A DNA stretch of 64,000 nt from Niallia circulans (GCF_007273535.1 NZ_RIBP01000004.1:1898001-1962000), one strand, 5' to 3'; positions 17,811-27,600 are shown, counted from the first letter of the stretch. Notes: a model not told the origin generated them from the sequence alone. Program-made: numbers and translations.

Positions 17811-18905
17811 ATGTCTGTACCGAATATGCCATTAACATTAATGTCTAAGGTGTACTTGAAGGTTTTTCCTGTAGTACACAAAGAACTGAATTATTGGACA
17901 AACAGAGCAACACAAATTCCAAATCCTGAACTGCGAAAACAGGCTTTGGCCAGTATTAAAGACAAAACATTCCACTGTGAAGGCGGCTCCATCATGGCCC
18001 TTATTTCAAGGCATGAGTACAAGGCAGCTATTAAATTTATTGTGGCATACCAAACAATCAGCGATTATCTTGATAATCTTTGTGATCGAAGCACATCGCT
18101 AGATCCGCAGGATTTCTCGGCATTGCATGAGTCGATGGAGCATGCACTGACAGTAGGAGCAGAAGCATCCAACTATTATCGATACAGGGAAGATCAAGAT
18201 GACGGCGGCTATTTATATGATTTAGCCAAAACCTGTCGGGACACATTGGCTGAATTAGATAATTATGAACATATTAAAGACCATTTGCTTGAACTTTGCC
18301 GTTATTACTGCGATTTGCAAATACATAAGCATGTTTCTGTGGAGGAACGCATCCCGAGACTGCAGTCATGGTTTAATGATAATAAGCATGCAATTCCTGA
18401 AATGGAGTGGTATGAATTTTCGGCTTGCTCCGGTTCTACGCTAGGTATTTTTTGTTTAGTTTCATATGCCCTTAGAAAGGATTTCGAGCCTTCTTATTCC
18501 TCCAATATCCGTGATGGTTATTTTCCATATATACAAGGACTTCATATCCTGTTGGATTATTTTATCGACCAGGAAGAAGACAGGCAAGGCGGCGATTTAA
18601 ATTTCTGCTTCTATTATAAGGACGAAACAGAGCTTTTCAGTCGCTTGAAGCATTTTGTGGTGGAAGCTGACAAGCATACGAAGAATCTGCCTCACCAAAG
18701 ATTTCATAAGCTTATAAACAGAGGACTGCTAGGCGTATATTTATCAGATGAAAAAGTATATAAACAGCAGAACATTCGTAAACTGGCACGGGAAATCATT
18801 AAAACTTCTGGACCAGTAGGCTACTTCTTCTATATTAATGGACGTGCCTACCGTAAGTTTCAAAAAATGATGCCAGCAGGAATAGCACGAACAATGTCTA
18901 AATAA
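17811..18905 (+). CDS. ytpB: Tetraprenyl-beta-curcumene synthase (DUF2600)
   Basis: Large-terpene synthase family that in Bacillus cyclises a C35 prenyl diphosphate to tetraprenyl-beta-curcumene, a sesquarterpene precursor. The 364-residue protein has the family motif DYLDNLCD at about residues 85-92, the expected metal-binding acidic cluster, and QEEDRQGGDLNFCFYY further on. It lacks classic class I terpene synthase motifs, as is normal for this family. The gene pairs with ytpA. Membrane-associated, soluble overall. Confidence 0.9.
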   Translation: MSVPNMPLTLMSKVYLKVFPVVHKELNYWTNRATQIPNPELRKQALASIKDKTFHCEGGSIMALISRHEYKAAIKFIVAYQTISDYLDNLCDRSTSLDPQDFSALHESMEHALTVGAEASNYYRYREDQDDGGYLYDLAKTCRDTLAELDNYEHIKDHLLELCRYYCDLQIHKHVSVEERIPRLQSWFNDNKHAIPEMEWYEFSACSGSTLGIFCLVSYALRKDFEPSYSSNIRDGYFPYIQGLHILLDYFIDQEEDRQGGDLNFCFYYKDETELFSRLKHFVVEADKHTKNLPHQRFHKLINRGLLGVYLSDEKVYKQQNIRKLAREIIKTSGPVGYFFYINGRAYRKFQKMMPAGIARTMSK

Positions 18906-18929
18906 TGACACCATCAAGGAGAGTGGCAG

Positions 18930-19475
18930 ATGTTTCCTGTACTTGAGACAGAACGGTTGCTATTAAGAGAGATAGAAGAAAAAGATATTAAAGCAATCTA
19001 TTCGATTTTAAGCCGTGAGGATGTTACGGTGCATTATGGACAGGAGCCTTTCAAGGCATATGAGGAAGCCAGATCCTTGCTTGCGATTTTTAATATGAAT
19101 TACAGCATGCAAAGGGGTATTCGTTGGGGAATTGTTGAAAGGGACAGTGGTGCATTTGTCGGAACAATCGGGTTTCATGCATGGCACCAAAAGCATAGAC
19201 GGGCAGAGATTGGTTATGAGCTTCATCCGGATTTTTGGAAAAAGGGTTATGGACAAGAAGCGGTTTCTGAGGTTATTTCCTTTGGCTTCTCTGTGCTGAA
19301 ATTAAACCGTATATCTGCTATTTGTTATCCCGAAAACAAGCTTTCTCAAAAATTACTGGAAAGGGCGGGTTTCCAAAAAGAAGGCATATTAGCAAAGTAT
19401 ATGGTTCAAAATCAGCATGTTTATGATTGCTATATGTATTGTCTGCTGCATCCATCCTTGATTGGAGAGAATTAA
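18930..19475 (+). CDS. GNAT N-acetyltransferase, RimJ/RimL type
   Basis: A 181-residue acetyl-CoA-dependent acetyltransferase. It starts LETERLLLREIEEKD, typical of the RimJ/RimL branch, and holds the acetyl-CoA pyrophosphate loop near HPDFWKKGYGQEA and the C-terminal NKLSQKLLERAGFQKEG segment. Target unknown: protein N-terminus, an antibiotic or a small molecule. It begins 24 nt after ytpB and may be on the same transcript. A strong terminator follows. Confidence 0.87.
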   Translation: MFPVLETERLLLREIEEKDIKAIYSILSREDVTVHYGQEPFKAYEEARSLLAIFNMNYSMQRGIRWGIVERDSGAFVGTIGFHAWHQKHRRAEIGYELHPDFWKKGYGQEAVSEVISFGFSVLKLNRISAICYPENKLSQKLLERAGFQKEGILAKYMVQNQHVYDCYMYCLLHPSLIGEN

Positions 19476-19518
19476 AAAGGCAGGATAATCAGCTTTTGCT
19501 GGTTGTCCTGCCTTTTTT
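19474..19518. terminator. Bidirectional terminator
   Basis: AAAAAGGCAGGA and TCCTGCCTTTTTT pair, with an inner AATCAGC/GCTGGTT extension and TTTT loop. It serves the GNAT gene and, in the other direction, mnmM. Confidence 0.9.
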
Positions 19519-19521
19519 CAT

Positions 19522-20094
19522 TTATCGCTTCTCAATAGCTATAATAAATGGTGGATTGTTTTTTTGGTTAATAAACTGGTATTGCAGCACATGTGCCTTT
19601 TCCTGGTTAAAATTTTCCAGATATTGCAGCAGCTCATCTTTTTCTGCCGCACCTTCAGCATGGCCGTGATAAATAACGAGAATAATTATTCCTTCTGGTG
19701 CGAGCATTTCAAAGATTTGTTCCACTGCTGAAATCGTTGTGGTTGCGTTCGTAACTATTGTTTTATCTCCGCCAGGTAAATAGCCTAAATTGAATATAGC
19801 ACCCTTGACGCGGCCATGAAGGTCTTTCGGGACAATGCTTCTGACATGCTCATGGCCTGTCTTCGTAAGGATAACTCTGTCGGAAAGAGACTGGTCTGCA
19901 AGTCGCTTACTTGTTGCAAGCATTGCTTCGTCTTGAATGTCAAAACTGAATACCTTTCCTACCTTGCCAACAAGGTTAGCAAGGTAGACAGTGTCATGTC
20001 CATTGCCCATTGTTGCATCAATGGCAATGTCACCTTTTGCAACAGACTTGTCCAGTAAAGTCCTTGCGAATGGTAATATACGTTCTAGCTTCAT
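19522..20094 (-). CDS. mnmM: tRNA U34 methyltransferase MnmM
   Basis: Class I SAM-dependent methyltransferase of 190 residues with motif I DATMGNGHDT (about 26-35) and NLGYLPGGDK. It is the YtqB family, which in Gram-positive bacteria methylates nm5s2U34 to mnm5s2U34 in tRNA. Its start overlaps the end of mnmL by 4 nt (translational coupling), so the two enzymes of the same modification are made together. B. subtilis has the same pair. Confidence 0.88.
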   Translation of the reverse strand: MKLERILPFARTLLDKSVAKGDIAIDATMGNGHDTVYLANLVGKVGKVFSFDIQDEAMLATSKRLADQSLSDRVILTKTGHEHVRSIVPKDLHGRVKGAIFNLGYLPGGDKTIVTNATTTISAVEQIFEMLAPEGIIILVIYHGHAEGAAEKDELLQYLENFNQEKAHVLQYQFINQKNNPPFIIAIEKR

Positions 20095-21080
20095 ACAAGC
20101 ACCTTGTCAGACGGCTGATAGAACTTTCCTTGCCAGCTGTTTCGTCTTTTCAATTCTGCATCAATGCTGTTAAGTACTTCCCATTTGTTAACACTCCACA
20201 TTGGTCCAACCATTAAATCAATCGGGCCATCGCCAGTAATGCGGTGGATAATCATTTCAGGCGGTAATATTTCTAATTGATCACAAACAAGTTGAATATA
20301 TTCTTCGAACGTGAGGAATTCAAGCAATCCTTTTTCATATTGCTTCACCATTGGTGTACCTTTAAGTAAATGCAGTAAATGGATTTTAATTCCTTGGACA
20401 TCTAGTTTGCTCACTTCTTTTGCCGTTTCCATCATCATTTCATTTGTTTCAAGGGGAAGCCCGTTGATGATGTGTGTGCAAACACGAATATTATGTTTTC
20501 TTAGCTTGTTAACACCTTCTATATATGTTTGATAATCATGGGCTCTGTTAATTAAAGTGGCGGTTTTTTCGTGAACCGTTTGCAAGCCAAGCTCCACCCA
20601 AAGGTATGTGCGCTCATTTAATTCTGCCAAATATTCAACAACGTCGTCAGGAAGACAGTCTGGACGTGTTGCAATGGAAAGCGCAACAACATTTTCCTGC
20701 TTCAAAACGGTCTCATATTTTTCTCTTAATACGTCAACAGGTGCATGTGTATTCGTATATGCTTGGAAATAAGCCATATATTTGCCATCTTTCCATTTTT
20801 CATGCATTTTATCCTTTATCTCATGGAATTGCTTCTCTAATGAATCGACACGATTGCCGGCAAAGTCACCGCTGCCGGCAGCACTACAGAAGGTGCAGCC
20901 TCCGTGTGCTACTGTGCCGTCCCTGTTAGGGCAATCAAAGCCGCCATCCAAGGCAATTTTAAATACTTTATGTCCGAACTCGCCACGCAAATGATAATTC
21001 CATGTATGATACCTTTTATTATCAGCTGCATAGGCAAATGGGTTTTGCTGATTCAAACGTTTAACCTCCCTCTCATGCAA
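20091..21080 (-). CDS. mnmL: Radical SAM enzyme MnmL (YtqA)
   Basis: Radical SAM protein of 329 residues, TIGR01212 type. The iron-sulfur cluster cysteines are C50, C62 and C65 (FDCPNRDGT, then GGCTFCSAAGSG), a longer first spacing than canonical CxxxCxxC, as in Elp3-like relatives. B. subtilis YtqA acts in converting cmnm5-type to nm5s2U34 before MnmM. The ATG at 21080 follows GGGAGGT. It overlaps mnmM by 4 nt. Confidence 0.87.
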   Translation of the reverse strand: MHEREVKRLNQQNPFAYAADNKRYHTWNYHLRGEFGHKVFKIALDGGFDCPNRDGTVAHGGCTFCSAAGSGDFAGNRVDSLEKQFHEIKDKMHEKWKDGKYMAYFQAYTNTHAPVDVLREKYETVLKQENVVALSIATRPDCLPDDVVEYLAELNERTYLWVELGLQTVHEKTATLINRAHDYQTYIEGVNKLRKHNIRVCTHIINGLPLETNEMMMETAKEVSKLDVQGIKIHLLHLLKGTPMVKQYEKGLLEFLTFEEYIQLVCDQLEILPPEMIIHRITGDGPIDLMVGPMWSVNKWEVLNSIDAELKRRNSWQGKFYQPSDKVLV

Positions 21081-21264
21081 TACTCCACATGCATAACAAA
21101 AATTTTAACATGTATCCTCTTCTTATCCAAACAAAATTCAATGGCAGTTTTTAAAACAATTATTCAGTAAAGAAAAGGAAGTCATAAGAAGCCTAACCGC
21201 TACAGATAATATTTAGGAAGCAAATTGCTTCAAAATAGCAGGACTTGTTGGGAGGGCTATAAAT

Positions 21265-21528
21265 TTGGCAACTCGTGATTCTATAGATGAACTTTTAGAA
21301 AGATGTAATGCAGCAATTGGCTATGCAGAGGAACAGTTTAAAATTTCTCAAATGCAGCAGCATTATAATATTGAAGAATATACGGACGCGCAATTTCAGC
21401 TGGAAAATGTATTTAATGCTTTGGAAACGATGGATCATAGTGCTAATGCTCAGCAAAGGGATCAGCTTTACAGAATGAGGCTTCTTGTTCAGGATAAGCA
21501 GAACCAAATGGCGATCCATCTTCCTTAA
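21265..21528 (+). CDS. ytzC: DUF2524 family protein YtzC
   Basis: An 87-residue, probably helical protein beginning with a TTG start (MATRDSIDELLERCNAAIGY) behind a strong GGGAGGG ribosome site. Content and place beside ytqA match YtzC (DUF2524), which has no known function. No membrane segment; a single cysteine. It is followed by a strong bidirectional terminator, so it is probably monocistronic. Confidence 0.85.
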   Translation: MATRDSIDELLERCNAAIGYAEEQFKISQMQQHYNIEEYTDAQFQLENVFNALETMDHSANAQQRDQLYRMRLLVQDKQNQMAIHLP

Positions 21529-21540
21529 CGATTTACACAT

Positions 21541-21584
21541 AAAAAAAGGGCGAATCGGAATTGTATCCGATTTGCCCTTTTTTT
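21541..21584. terminator. Bidirectional terminator
   Basis: AAAAAAAGGGCGAATCGGA pairs across ATTGTA with TCCGATTTGCCCTTTTTTT. It ends ytzC and the convergent MFS gene, whose last codons overlap it. Confidence 0.92.
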
Positions 21585-22773
21585 ATGTTTTTGCAACTTT
21601 GACTTTGCTGGCTTTTAAAGGAACTTCGTAGAAATACGAAGCAATCATGCCAAGCAGCAGTAAAAATACTAATACTGGCACAAGTAGTCCTATTCCGTTG
21701 ACATCGACTAGATAGCCTCCTAATAATGGGCCTATCATTCTGCCGCCTGTCGCAGTACTGTTGATGATGCCCTGGAAGAATCCTTCCTTGCCCTTTGGAG
21801 CAAGTTTATCGGCAATTGTTGGAACAGCTGGCCAGACAAGCATTTCTCCAATTGTCAGAATGATCATAGCTGTAAGGAAACCAGCGAACATTTCTGCTTG
21901 CCCGACAATAAGGAAGGAAACGATGAAGATAAGCATGCCAATCAACATCTGCATTTTAACAGAAGAGCATATTTTCTTCGTAAACAGGCTGATAAGCGGC
22001 TGACCAAACACGATGAGTCCACCGTTAACTGCCCAAAGCAGACTGTATTGTGCAAGCGGGATATTCAATTCTTGCGTATGTGTTGAAATAGTTGCTTGCC
22101 ACTGCACATAACAAATCCAGCAAAGCAAATAGCCGAACCCAAGTATTGCAAGTGCATATAGTTTAGGGTTTCGTTGCGAGCCTTTTCGTTTCATTCCGTT
22201 CTCTGCTGTGGTTTGCATACTTGGCTGAACTTGAATTTTTTTATAGCTAACTAAAGCAATAAAGAAAAATATGCAATACATTAATGTGTTGGAAATGAAT
22301 ATCCAAGTGAATGAATAGGATGCGATAACTCCACCGATTGCTGAACCTAATGCCACACCGGCATTTTGGGCAACATAAATGCTGTTGAATGCTTTTCTGC
22401 CACCTTCTGGCCAAACATTTCCAGCCATAGCATACATGCTAGGATAAATAATCCCAGATCCAAAACCAGACAATGTAAAGAAGAAGCAGTAAGCCCCCCA
22501 CTCATTCCAAATGCTCAATCCTAACAAGGATAGAGCCGTTAAGGAAATTCCAAGCAGTATGGAAAGATAGCCTCCTAATTTATCATAAAGTGCTCCACCA
22601 ATTAAATTTCCGATTACACTTGCGCCAGAATTAAGCATTAAGATAAAACCGGCAACGGTAAGCGATTTTCCAAGGTGGTCATGAATATATATACTGTTTA
22701 AAGGCCAAAGCAAGGAAGAGCCAGTTACATTGACAGCCATTCCAATTACTAAAAGCCATAGTGCTCTTGGCAT
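21583..22773 (-). CDS. Major facilitator superfamily transporter
   Basis: A 396-residue membrane protein with about 12 hydrophobic helices and the MFS loop motif GGALYDKLGGY between helices 2 and 3. It is a drug/proton-antiporter-like MFS; resemblance to B. subtilis YttB is likely but the substrate cannot be inferred. A long lysine/glutamine-rich central loop separates the two halves (near residues 185-205). The ATG follows AAAAAAGGAGCACC. A cre-like site lies about 120 nt upstream. Confidence 0.85.
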   Translation of the reverse strand: MPRALWLLVIGMAVNVTGSSLLWPLNSIYIHDHLGKSLTVAGFILMLNSGASVIGNLIGGALYDKLGGYLSILLGISLTALSLLGLSIWNEWGAYCFFFTLSGFGSGIIYPSMYAMAGNVWPEGGRKAFNSIYVAQNAGVALGSAIGGVIASYSFTWIFISNTLMYCIFFFIALVSYKKIQVQPSMQTTAENGMKRKGSQRNPKLYALAILGFGYLLCWICYVQWQATISTHTQELNIPLAQYSLLWAVNGGLIVFGQPLISLFTKKICSSVKMQMLIGMLIFIVSFLIVGQAEMFAGFLTAMIILTIGEMLVWPAVPTIADKLAPKGKEGFFQGIINSTATGGRMIGPLLGGYLVDVNGIGLLVPVLVFLLLLGMIASYFYEVPLKASKVKVAKT

Positions 22774-22892
22774 ATTGGTGCTCCTTTTTTAAGTTGATTT
22801 GCTACCAGAAATAAGTTTAATTCGGATTGTGTTGTCCTGCAATAGAAATAGCTTTAATATTATGAAGGCGGAAAATTGATTATTTTCTGCAA

Positions 22893-22908
22893 ATTAAAGC
22901 GCTTTCGA
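22893..22908. promoter_or_regulatory. Candidate cre (CcpA) site
   Basis: TTAAAGCGCTTTCG contains the full palindromic core AAAGCGCTTT of a catabolite-responsive element, with one mismatch in the outer TG. It lies between the divergent MFS and phosphatase genes. Confidence 0.45.
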
Positions 22909-23010
22909 TTAGAAGATATAATATTTATTAACTGAATTTATTGAAAAATTAAACTTCTTCATCTACAGTAGAAATAGCATCTTTTGTTGATTAGGAAAGG
23001 AAAGGAATTA

Positions 23011-23583
23011 ATGACAGATATTTGTTTAATAAGACATGGAGAAACAGACTGGAATTCACTTGGAAAGATACAAGGCAGAACCGATATTCCGTTAAATGAC
23101 AATGGGATCAGGCAAGCTGAACAATGCAGGGATTATTTAAAACATTCAGCGTGGGACATTATCATCACAAGTCCCCTTCAGCGCGCAAAGGAGACGGCTG
23201 CTATTATCAATCAAGCTGTAAACCTTCCTATGATAGTTATGGAAGAATTTATTGAGAGAAGCTTTGGCGAGGCAGAAGGAAAAACAAAGGAGGAAAGACA
23301 GCTTCTTTATCCAAATATGGAATATCCAAACGAGGAGTCAAAGGATGTGCTTGAAGAACGTCTGAGGGCAGGCTTGGCATACATATTGCAAACATATCCT
23401 AAGAAACGTATTCTGCTTGTTGCACATGGTGCGGTTATTCATACTATCTTAAGAATTCTTTCTAATGAAGAAATCACCTTAGAAAATACGTACTTAACAA
23501 ATGCTTGTTTAAGCAATATCCATTATAGAGATCAAAAGTGGGCGATTAAGGATTATAATATCGTCACACATTTACAACTTTAA
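23011..23583 (+). CDS. Histidine phosphatase (phosphoglycerate mutase-like)
   Basis: A 190-residue branch 1 histidine phosphatase with the N-terminal catalytic LIRHGETDWN (His at about residue 8), SPLQRAKETA, and the second His in LVAHGAVIHT. Members include cofactor-dependent mutase-like phosphatases of broad specificity; the substrate is unknown. The ATG at 23011 is chosen because GGAAAGGAA precedes it and the upstream TTG at 22984 lacks a ribosome site. An amidase follows 11 nt later. Confidence 0.87.
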   Translation: MTDICLIRHGETDWNSLGKIQGRTDIPLNDNGIRQAEQCRDYLKHSAWDIIITSPLQRAKETAAIINQAVNLPMIVMEEFIERSFGEAEGKTKEERQLLYPNMEYPNEESKDVLEERLRAGLAYILQTYPKKRILLVAHGAVIHTILRILSNEEITLENTYLTNACLSNIHYRDQKWAIKDYNIVTHLQL

Positions 23584-23594
23584 TTAGCGGAAGG

Positions 23595-24776
23595 GTGAGG
23601 AGATTGGAAAAAGATTTTGGAGCATATGCAGATAAACAGGTTGTGCTTGAGCCGGTGAGTGAAGGAGAACTATCAGGTCTTAGTTTCGCAGTAAAGGATG
23701 TTTTTGCCATTCAAGGGCACAAATCCACAGCAGGAAATCCAGATTGGCTAAAAACGCATGCTGCTGCAAAGGAAACAGCACCTGCGCTTACCAGTTTGCT
23801 TCATGCTGGTGCGAGACTTGAAGGAACGACGATAACAGATGAACTTATGTACAGCTTAAATGGAGAAAATTATCATTACGGGACACCAGTCAACCCAAAG
23901 GACCCTATGCGTATACCTGGTGGTTCTTCCTGTGGATCTGCAGTTGCAGTTGCAGCAGGGCTAGCAGATTTTGCGATTGGAACAGACACAGGTGGGTCTG
24001 TTCGAATTCCCTCTTCCTATTGTGGCATTTATGGCATAAGACCAACACATGGTATTGTCCAGATTGATGGTGTTATTCCACTTTCGAAAAGCTTTGATAC
24101 CGTCGGCTGGATGGCAAGGGACGCCAGTACGTTATGGAAGGTTGGAAAAGTATTAATAGAAGCGGAAGAGACTGGATCGTTCACACGTATCATTACAGCC
24201 GAAGATGCTTGGAAATTAGTAGACAAAGAAGCAAAAGAGACATTGTTAACAGAACTGCATAAGTGGGATACGGCTTCTATGGAACAATCAACAACCATTT
24301 TGGCAGAAGAAGGCTTGGCAGAATGGGCGGAAACCTTCCGGATGCTTCAAGGCAGGGAAATATGGCAGGAGCATGGCGAGTGGATTAAAGCACATAATCC
24401 TACCTTTGGTCCGGGAATCGCAGAGCGTTTTCAATGGGCAAGTACACTGGCAGATACGGATATTTCTCCTTATTTACAGAAAAGAAGTATGATAACAGAA
24501 AAAGTGGAAAAACTGCTTAAGGATGACGGTGTGTTGATTCTACCAACAGCTCCTGGTACGGCTCCATTGCTTAATCTGCCTGTTGAAGAGCTGGAGGTAC
24601 GCAGAAGCAAAACATTCCAGCTTTGCTGTATTGCAGGGTTAACAGGATTACCGCAAGTAAACATCCCACTTGCAGAGGTGAATGGTGTGCCAGTTGGTCT
24701 TTCAATTATTGCTGGAAAAAGACAAGACAGAAAATTGCTTAAATGGATAGCACAGCATGAAGCAAATCGAGTGTGA
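23595..24776 (+). CDS. Amidase signature family protein
   Basis: A 393-residue amidase-signature hydrolase: a Lys in SFAVKDVFAIQGHKS (about residue 34), the Gly/Ser-rich PGGSSCGSAVAVAAG, and Ser in GTDTGGSVRIPSS complete the Ser-Ser-Lys triad. It is shorter than GatA and lacks gatC/gatB neighbours, so it is not the glutamyl-tRNA amidotransferase. The substrate is unknown. The start is uncertain: GTG 23595 or TTG 23604, neither with ideal spacing. It probably shares a transcript with the phosphatase. Confidence 0.85.
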   Translation: MRRLEKDFGAYADKQVVLEPVSEGELSGLSFAVKDVFAIQGHKSTAGNPDWLKTHAAAKETAPALTSLLHAGARLEGTTITDELMYSLNGENYHYGTPVNPKDPMRIPGGSSCGSAVAVAAGLADFAIGTDTGGSVRIPSSYCGIYGIRPTHGIVQIDGVIPLSKSFDTVGWMARDASTLWKVGKVLIEAEETGSFTRIITAEDAWKLVDKEAKETLLTELHKWDTASMEQSTTILAEEGLAEWAETFRMLQGREIWQEHGEWIKAHNPTFGPGIAERFQWASTLADTDISPYLQKRSMITEKVEKLLKDDGVLILPTAPGTAPLLNLPVEELEVRRSKTFQLCCIAGLTGLPQVNIPLAEVNGVPVGLSIIAGKRQDRKLLKWIAQHEANRV

Positions 24777-24836
24777 CCATATTTCTTTAGTAAGCATATG
24801 CTGCCTTTAACAGGAAAGTTCATGCTTAATAACTGC

Positions 24837-24865
24837 TTGCATCCATGAAGAAAATAACATACAAT
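24837..24865 (+). promoter_or_regulatory. Sigma-A promoter for leuS leader
   Basis: TTGCAT (24837-24842), 17-nt spacer, TACAAT (24860-24865). Transcription would start about 24872, just before the T-box stem I. Confidence 0.7.
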
Positions 24866-24877
24866 AAACAACATATA

Positions 24878-25122
24878 GGGCAACAGCTAGGAAAAGGAAT
24901 AGTAAAGATAATTTTTTGTTGAAGAGAGCTGGCGGATGGTGCAAGCCAGTCAAAAAAAATCTTGAACTCGCCTTTGAGTTGCAAGTGTGAACTAACAGTA
25001 ATGCTTGCCGTACACCGCGTTAAGGGATGAATGAAGCGAGTGATTTATTCACTAATTGTGGGTGGTACCGCGGGAGATATACATATATTCCTCTCGTCCC
25101 TATTGGGATGAGGGGATTTTTT
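24878..25122 (+). ncRNA. Leucine T-box riboswitch
   Basis: The invariant T-box sequence GGGTGGTACCGCGGG lies at about 25060-25073, followed by a terminator. Stem I is closed by GCAAC (24880-24884) with GTTGC (24978-24982) and contains the AG-bulge AGAGAG and GGATGGTGC elements. The likely specifier is CTC at 24967-24969 (context GAACTCGCC), a leucine codon, matching the downstream gene. Uncharged leucine tRNA should bind and favour antitermination. Confidence 0.93.
25089..25122 (+). terminator. T-box terminator hairpin
   Basis: TCCTCTCGTCCC pairs with GGGATGAGGGGA across TATT, followed by six Ts; this is the off state of the leuS T-box. Confidence 0.9.
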
Positions 25123-25175
25123 GTTTTCTGGTGAAAACAAACCTGCGAAAAGAAATTAAATAGGAGGAAATTAAG

Positions 25176-27596
25176 ATGAGTTTTAGTCATCAAAACATAG
25201 AACAGAAATGGCAAAAATATTGGCAACAAAATAAAACGTTTAAAACAAGTGAAGATAAAGGGAAAAAGAAATTTTATGCACTTGATATGTTTCCATATCC
25301 ATCTGGAGCTGGCCTTCATGTAGGACATCCAGAAGGGTATACAGCTACAGACATTCTTTCTCGTATGAAAAGAATGCAGGACTTTAATGTCCTTCATCCG
25401 ATGGGATGGGATGCATTTGGTCTGCCAGCAGAACAATATGCATTGGATACAGGTAACCATCCAGCATTGTTTACAGAAAAAAACATTGAAACATTCAGAC
25501 GCCAAATCAATTCATTAGGGTTCTCTTATGATTGGGACAGAGAAATTAACACAACAGATCCAGATTATTATAAATGGACTCAATGGATTTTCCTTCAGCT
25601 TTTCGAAAAAGGCTTAGCATATGTGGATGAAGTGGCAGTTAACTGGTGTCCTGCATTAGGCACAGTCCTTGCCAATGAAGAAGTAATCGACGGAAAAAGT
25701 GAAAGAGGCGGACATCCAGTTGAAAGACGTCCAATGAGACAATGGATTCTAAAAATTACTGCTTACGCTGATCGTTTGCTGGAAGATTTAGATGATGTGG
25801 ATTGGCCGGAAAGCATTAAAGAAATGCAAAGAAACTGGATTGGGCGTTCTGAAGGCGCGGAAGTAACGTTCCAAATTGACAATCAAGAAGAAACATTCAC
25901 TGTTTTCACAACAAGACCTGATACACTATTTGGTGCAACATATGCTGTCCTTGCACCTGAGCATGCTTTAGTTGACAAAATTACGACTGCTGAGCAAAAG
26001 GAAGCAGTTGAAGCATACTTAGAGAAAATCAAGAGTAAGAGCGATTTGGAAAGAACAGATCTTGCTAAAGAAAAAACAGGTGTATTTACAGGAGCTTATG
26101 CTGTTAACCCTGTGAATGGCGAAAAAATGCCAATTTGGATTGCAGACTATGTGCTTGTCAGCTATGGAACAGGAAGCATTATGGCAGTTCCTGCACATGA
26201 TGAAAGAGACTTCGAGTTTGCAAAAACATTCGACTTGCCAATTAAGGAAGTTGTGGCTGGCGGAAATGTACAGGAAGAAGCCTATACTGGTGAAGGAGCT
26301 CATGTTAACTCAGAATTCCTTGATGGCCTGCAAAAAGAAGCAGCAATCACGAAGATGATTGAGTGGCTTGAAGAAAAGGGCATCGGTACGAAGAAAGTAA
26401 CTTACAGACTTCGTGACTGGTTGTTCAGCCGTCAAAGATACTGGGGTGAACCAATTCCAATTATCCACTGGGAAGATGGCACAATGACAGGTGTTCCTGT
26501 GGAAGAATTACCGCTGACATTGCCTGATACAGCAGAAATTAAACCATCAGGCACTGGTGAGTCACCATTGGCTAACATTTCTGAGTGGGTTAATGTTGTT
26601 GATCCAGTAACAGGTAAAAAAGGCAGACGTGAAACAAACACAATGCCGCAATGGGCAGGCAGCAGCTGGTATTATATCCGTTATATCGATCCGAATAACA
26701 GTGAAGCTATTGCAGACCCTGAAAAACTGAAAGAATGGCTTCCAGTTGATATGTATATCGGTGGAGTGGAGCACGCAGTTCTGCATTTATTGTATGCGCG
26801 CTTCTGGCACAAGGTATTGTTTGATTTAGGTGTTGTTCCAACGAAAGAGCCTTTCCAAAAGCTGTTTAACCAAGGAATGATACTTGGTGAAAACAATGAA
26901 AAAATGAGTAAATCTAAAGGCAATGTTGTTAATCCAGACGAAATCGTGGAAAGCCATGGTGCAGACACACTACGCTTGTATGAAATGTTCATGGGACCAC
27001 TTGATGCTGCTATCGCTTGGTCAACAAACGGACTAGATGGTTCAAGAAGATTCCTTGATCGTATTTGGAGATTGCTTGTGGACGATAATGGAGAAATTTC
27101 CGGCAAGGTTCAAGATATTGATGAAGCAAAAGGATTAGACAAAATCTACCATCAAACGGTGAAGAAGGTTACAGAAGACTTTGAAGGCTTGCGCTTTAAT
27201 ACAGCAATTTCGCAAATGATGGTATTCATTAATGAGTGCTATAAAGCAGATGCGCTACCAAAAGCTTATATTGAAGGCTTTGTGAAGCTTCTTTCTCCAA
27301 TTTGCCCACATATTGCAGAAGAGCTTTGGGAAAAGCTTGGAAGCTCAGCAGGCACAATCGCATATGAAGCATGGCCTGCATATGATGAGGCGAAAATGGT
27401 TGACGATGAAATCGAAATCGTTATCCAAATCAATGGTAAAGTAAAAACAAAATTGATGGTTCCAGCAGATGCGAATAAAGATGCACTTGAGCAGATCGCA
27501 ATGGAGGACAGTCAAGTGAAAGAGCAAATTGACGGGAAAACAGTTAGAAAGATTATTGCTGTACCTGGAAAATTAGTTAATATCGTAGCGAATTAA
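25176..27596 (+). CDS. leuS: Leucyl-tRNA synthetase
   Basis: Class I aminoacyl-tRNA synthetase charging leucine tRNAs. The 806 residues show the HIGH-type motif HVGH at about 48-51, a CP1 editing insertion containing [12 protein letters not shown] (about 247-258) and [15 protein letters not shown], the catalytic KMSKS near 576-580, and a C-terminal anticodon/tRNA-binding domain. The ribosome site AGGAGGAAATTAAG precedes the ATG. Control is by the leucine T-box. A terminator follows four nt after the stop. Confidence 0.98.
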   Translation: MSFSHQNIEQKWQKYWQQNKTFKTSEDKGKKKFYALDMFPYPSGAGLHVGHPEGYTATDILSRMKRMQDFNVLHPMGWDAFGLPAEQYALDTGNHPALFTEKNIETFRRQINSLGFSYDWDREINTTDPDYYKWTQWIFLQLFEKGLAYVDEVAVNWCPALGTVLANEEVIDGKSERGGHPVERRPMRQWILKITAYADRLLEDLDDVDWPESIKEMQRNWIGRSEGAEVTFQIDNQEETFTVFTTRPDTLFGATYAVLAPEHALVDKITTAEQKEAVEAYLEKIKSKSDLERTDLAKEKTGVFTGAYAVNPVNGEKMPIWIADYVLVSYGTGSIMAVPAHDERDFEFAKTFDLPIKEVVAGGNVQEEAYTGEGAHVNSEFLDGLQKEAAITKMIEWLEEKGIGTKKVTYRLRDWLFSRQRYWGEPIPIIHWEDGTMTGVPVEELPLTLPDTAEIKPSGTGESPLANISEWVNVVDPVTGKKGRRETNTMPQWAGSSWYYIRYIDPNNSEAIADPEKLKEWLPVDMYIGGVEHAVLHLLYARFWHKVLFDLGVVPTKEPFQKLFNQGMILGENNEKMSKSKGNVVNPDEIVESHGADTLRLYEMFMGPLDAAIAWSTNGLDGSRRFLDRIWRLLVDDNGEISGKVQDIDEAKGLDKIYHQTVKKVTEDFEGLRFNTAISQMMVFINECYKADALPKAYIEGFVKLLSPICPHIAEELWEKLGSSAGTIAYEAWPAYDEAKMVDDEIEIVIQINGKVKTKLMVPADANKDALEQIAMEDSQVKEQIDGKTVRKIIAVPGKLVNIVAN

Positions 27597-27600
27597 TAGT

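Noticed and set aside
20606..20929. 107-codon plus-strand frame antisense to mnmL
   Set aside because: It is a shadow of the well-supported radical SAM gene, rich in unusual residues and without a ribosome site.
26681..27106. 141-codon minus-strand frame inside leuS
   Set aside because: It lies wholly within leuS in antisense and shows no family features.
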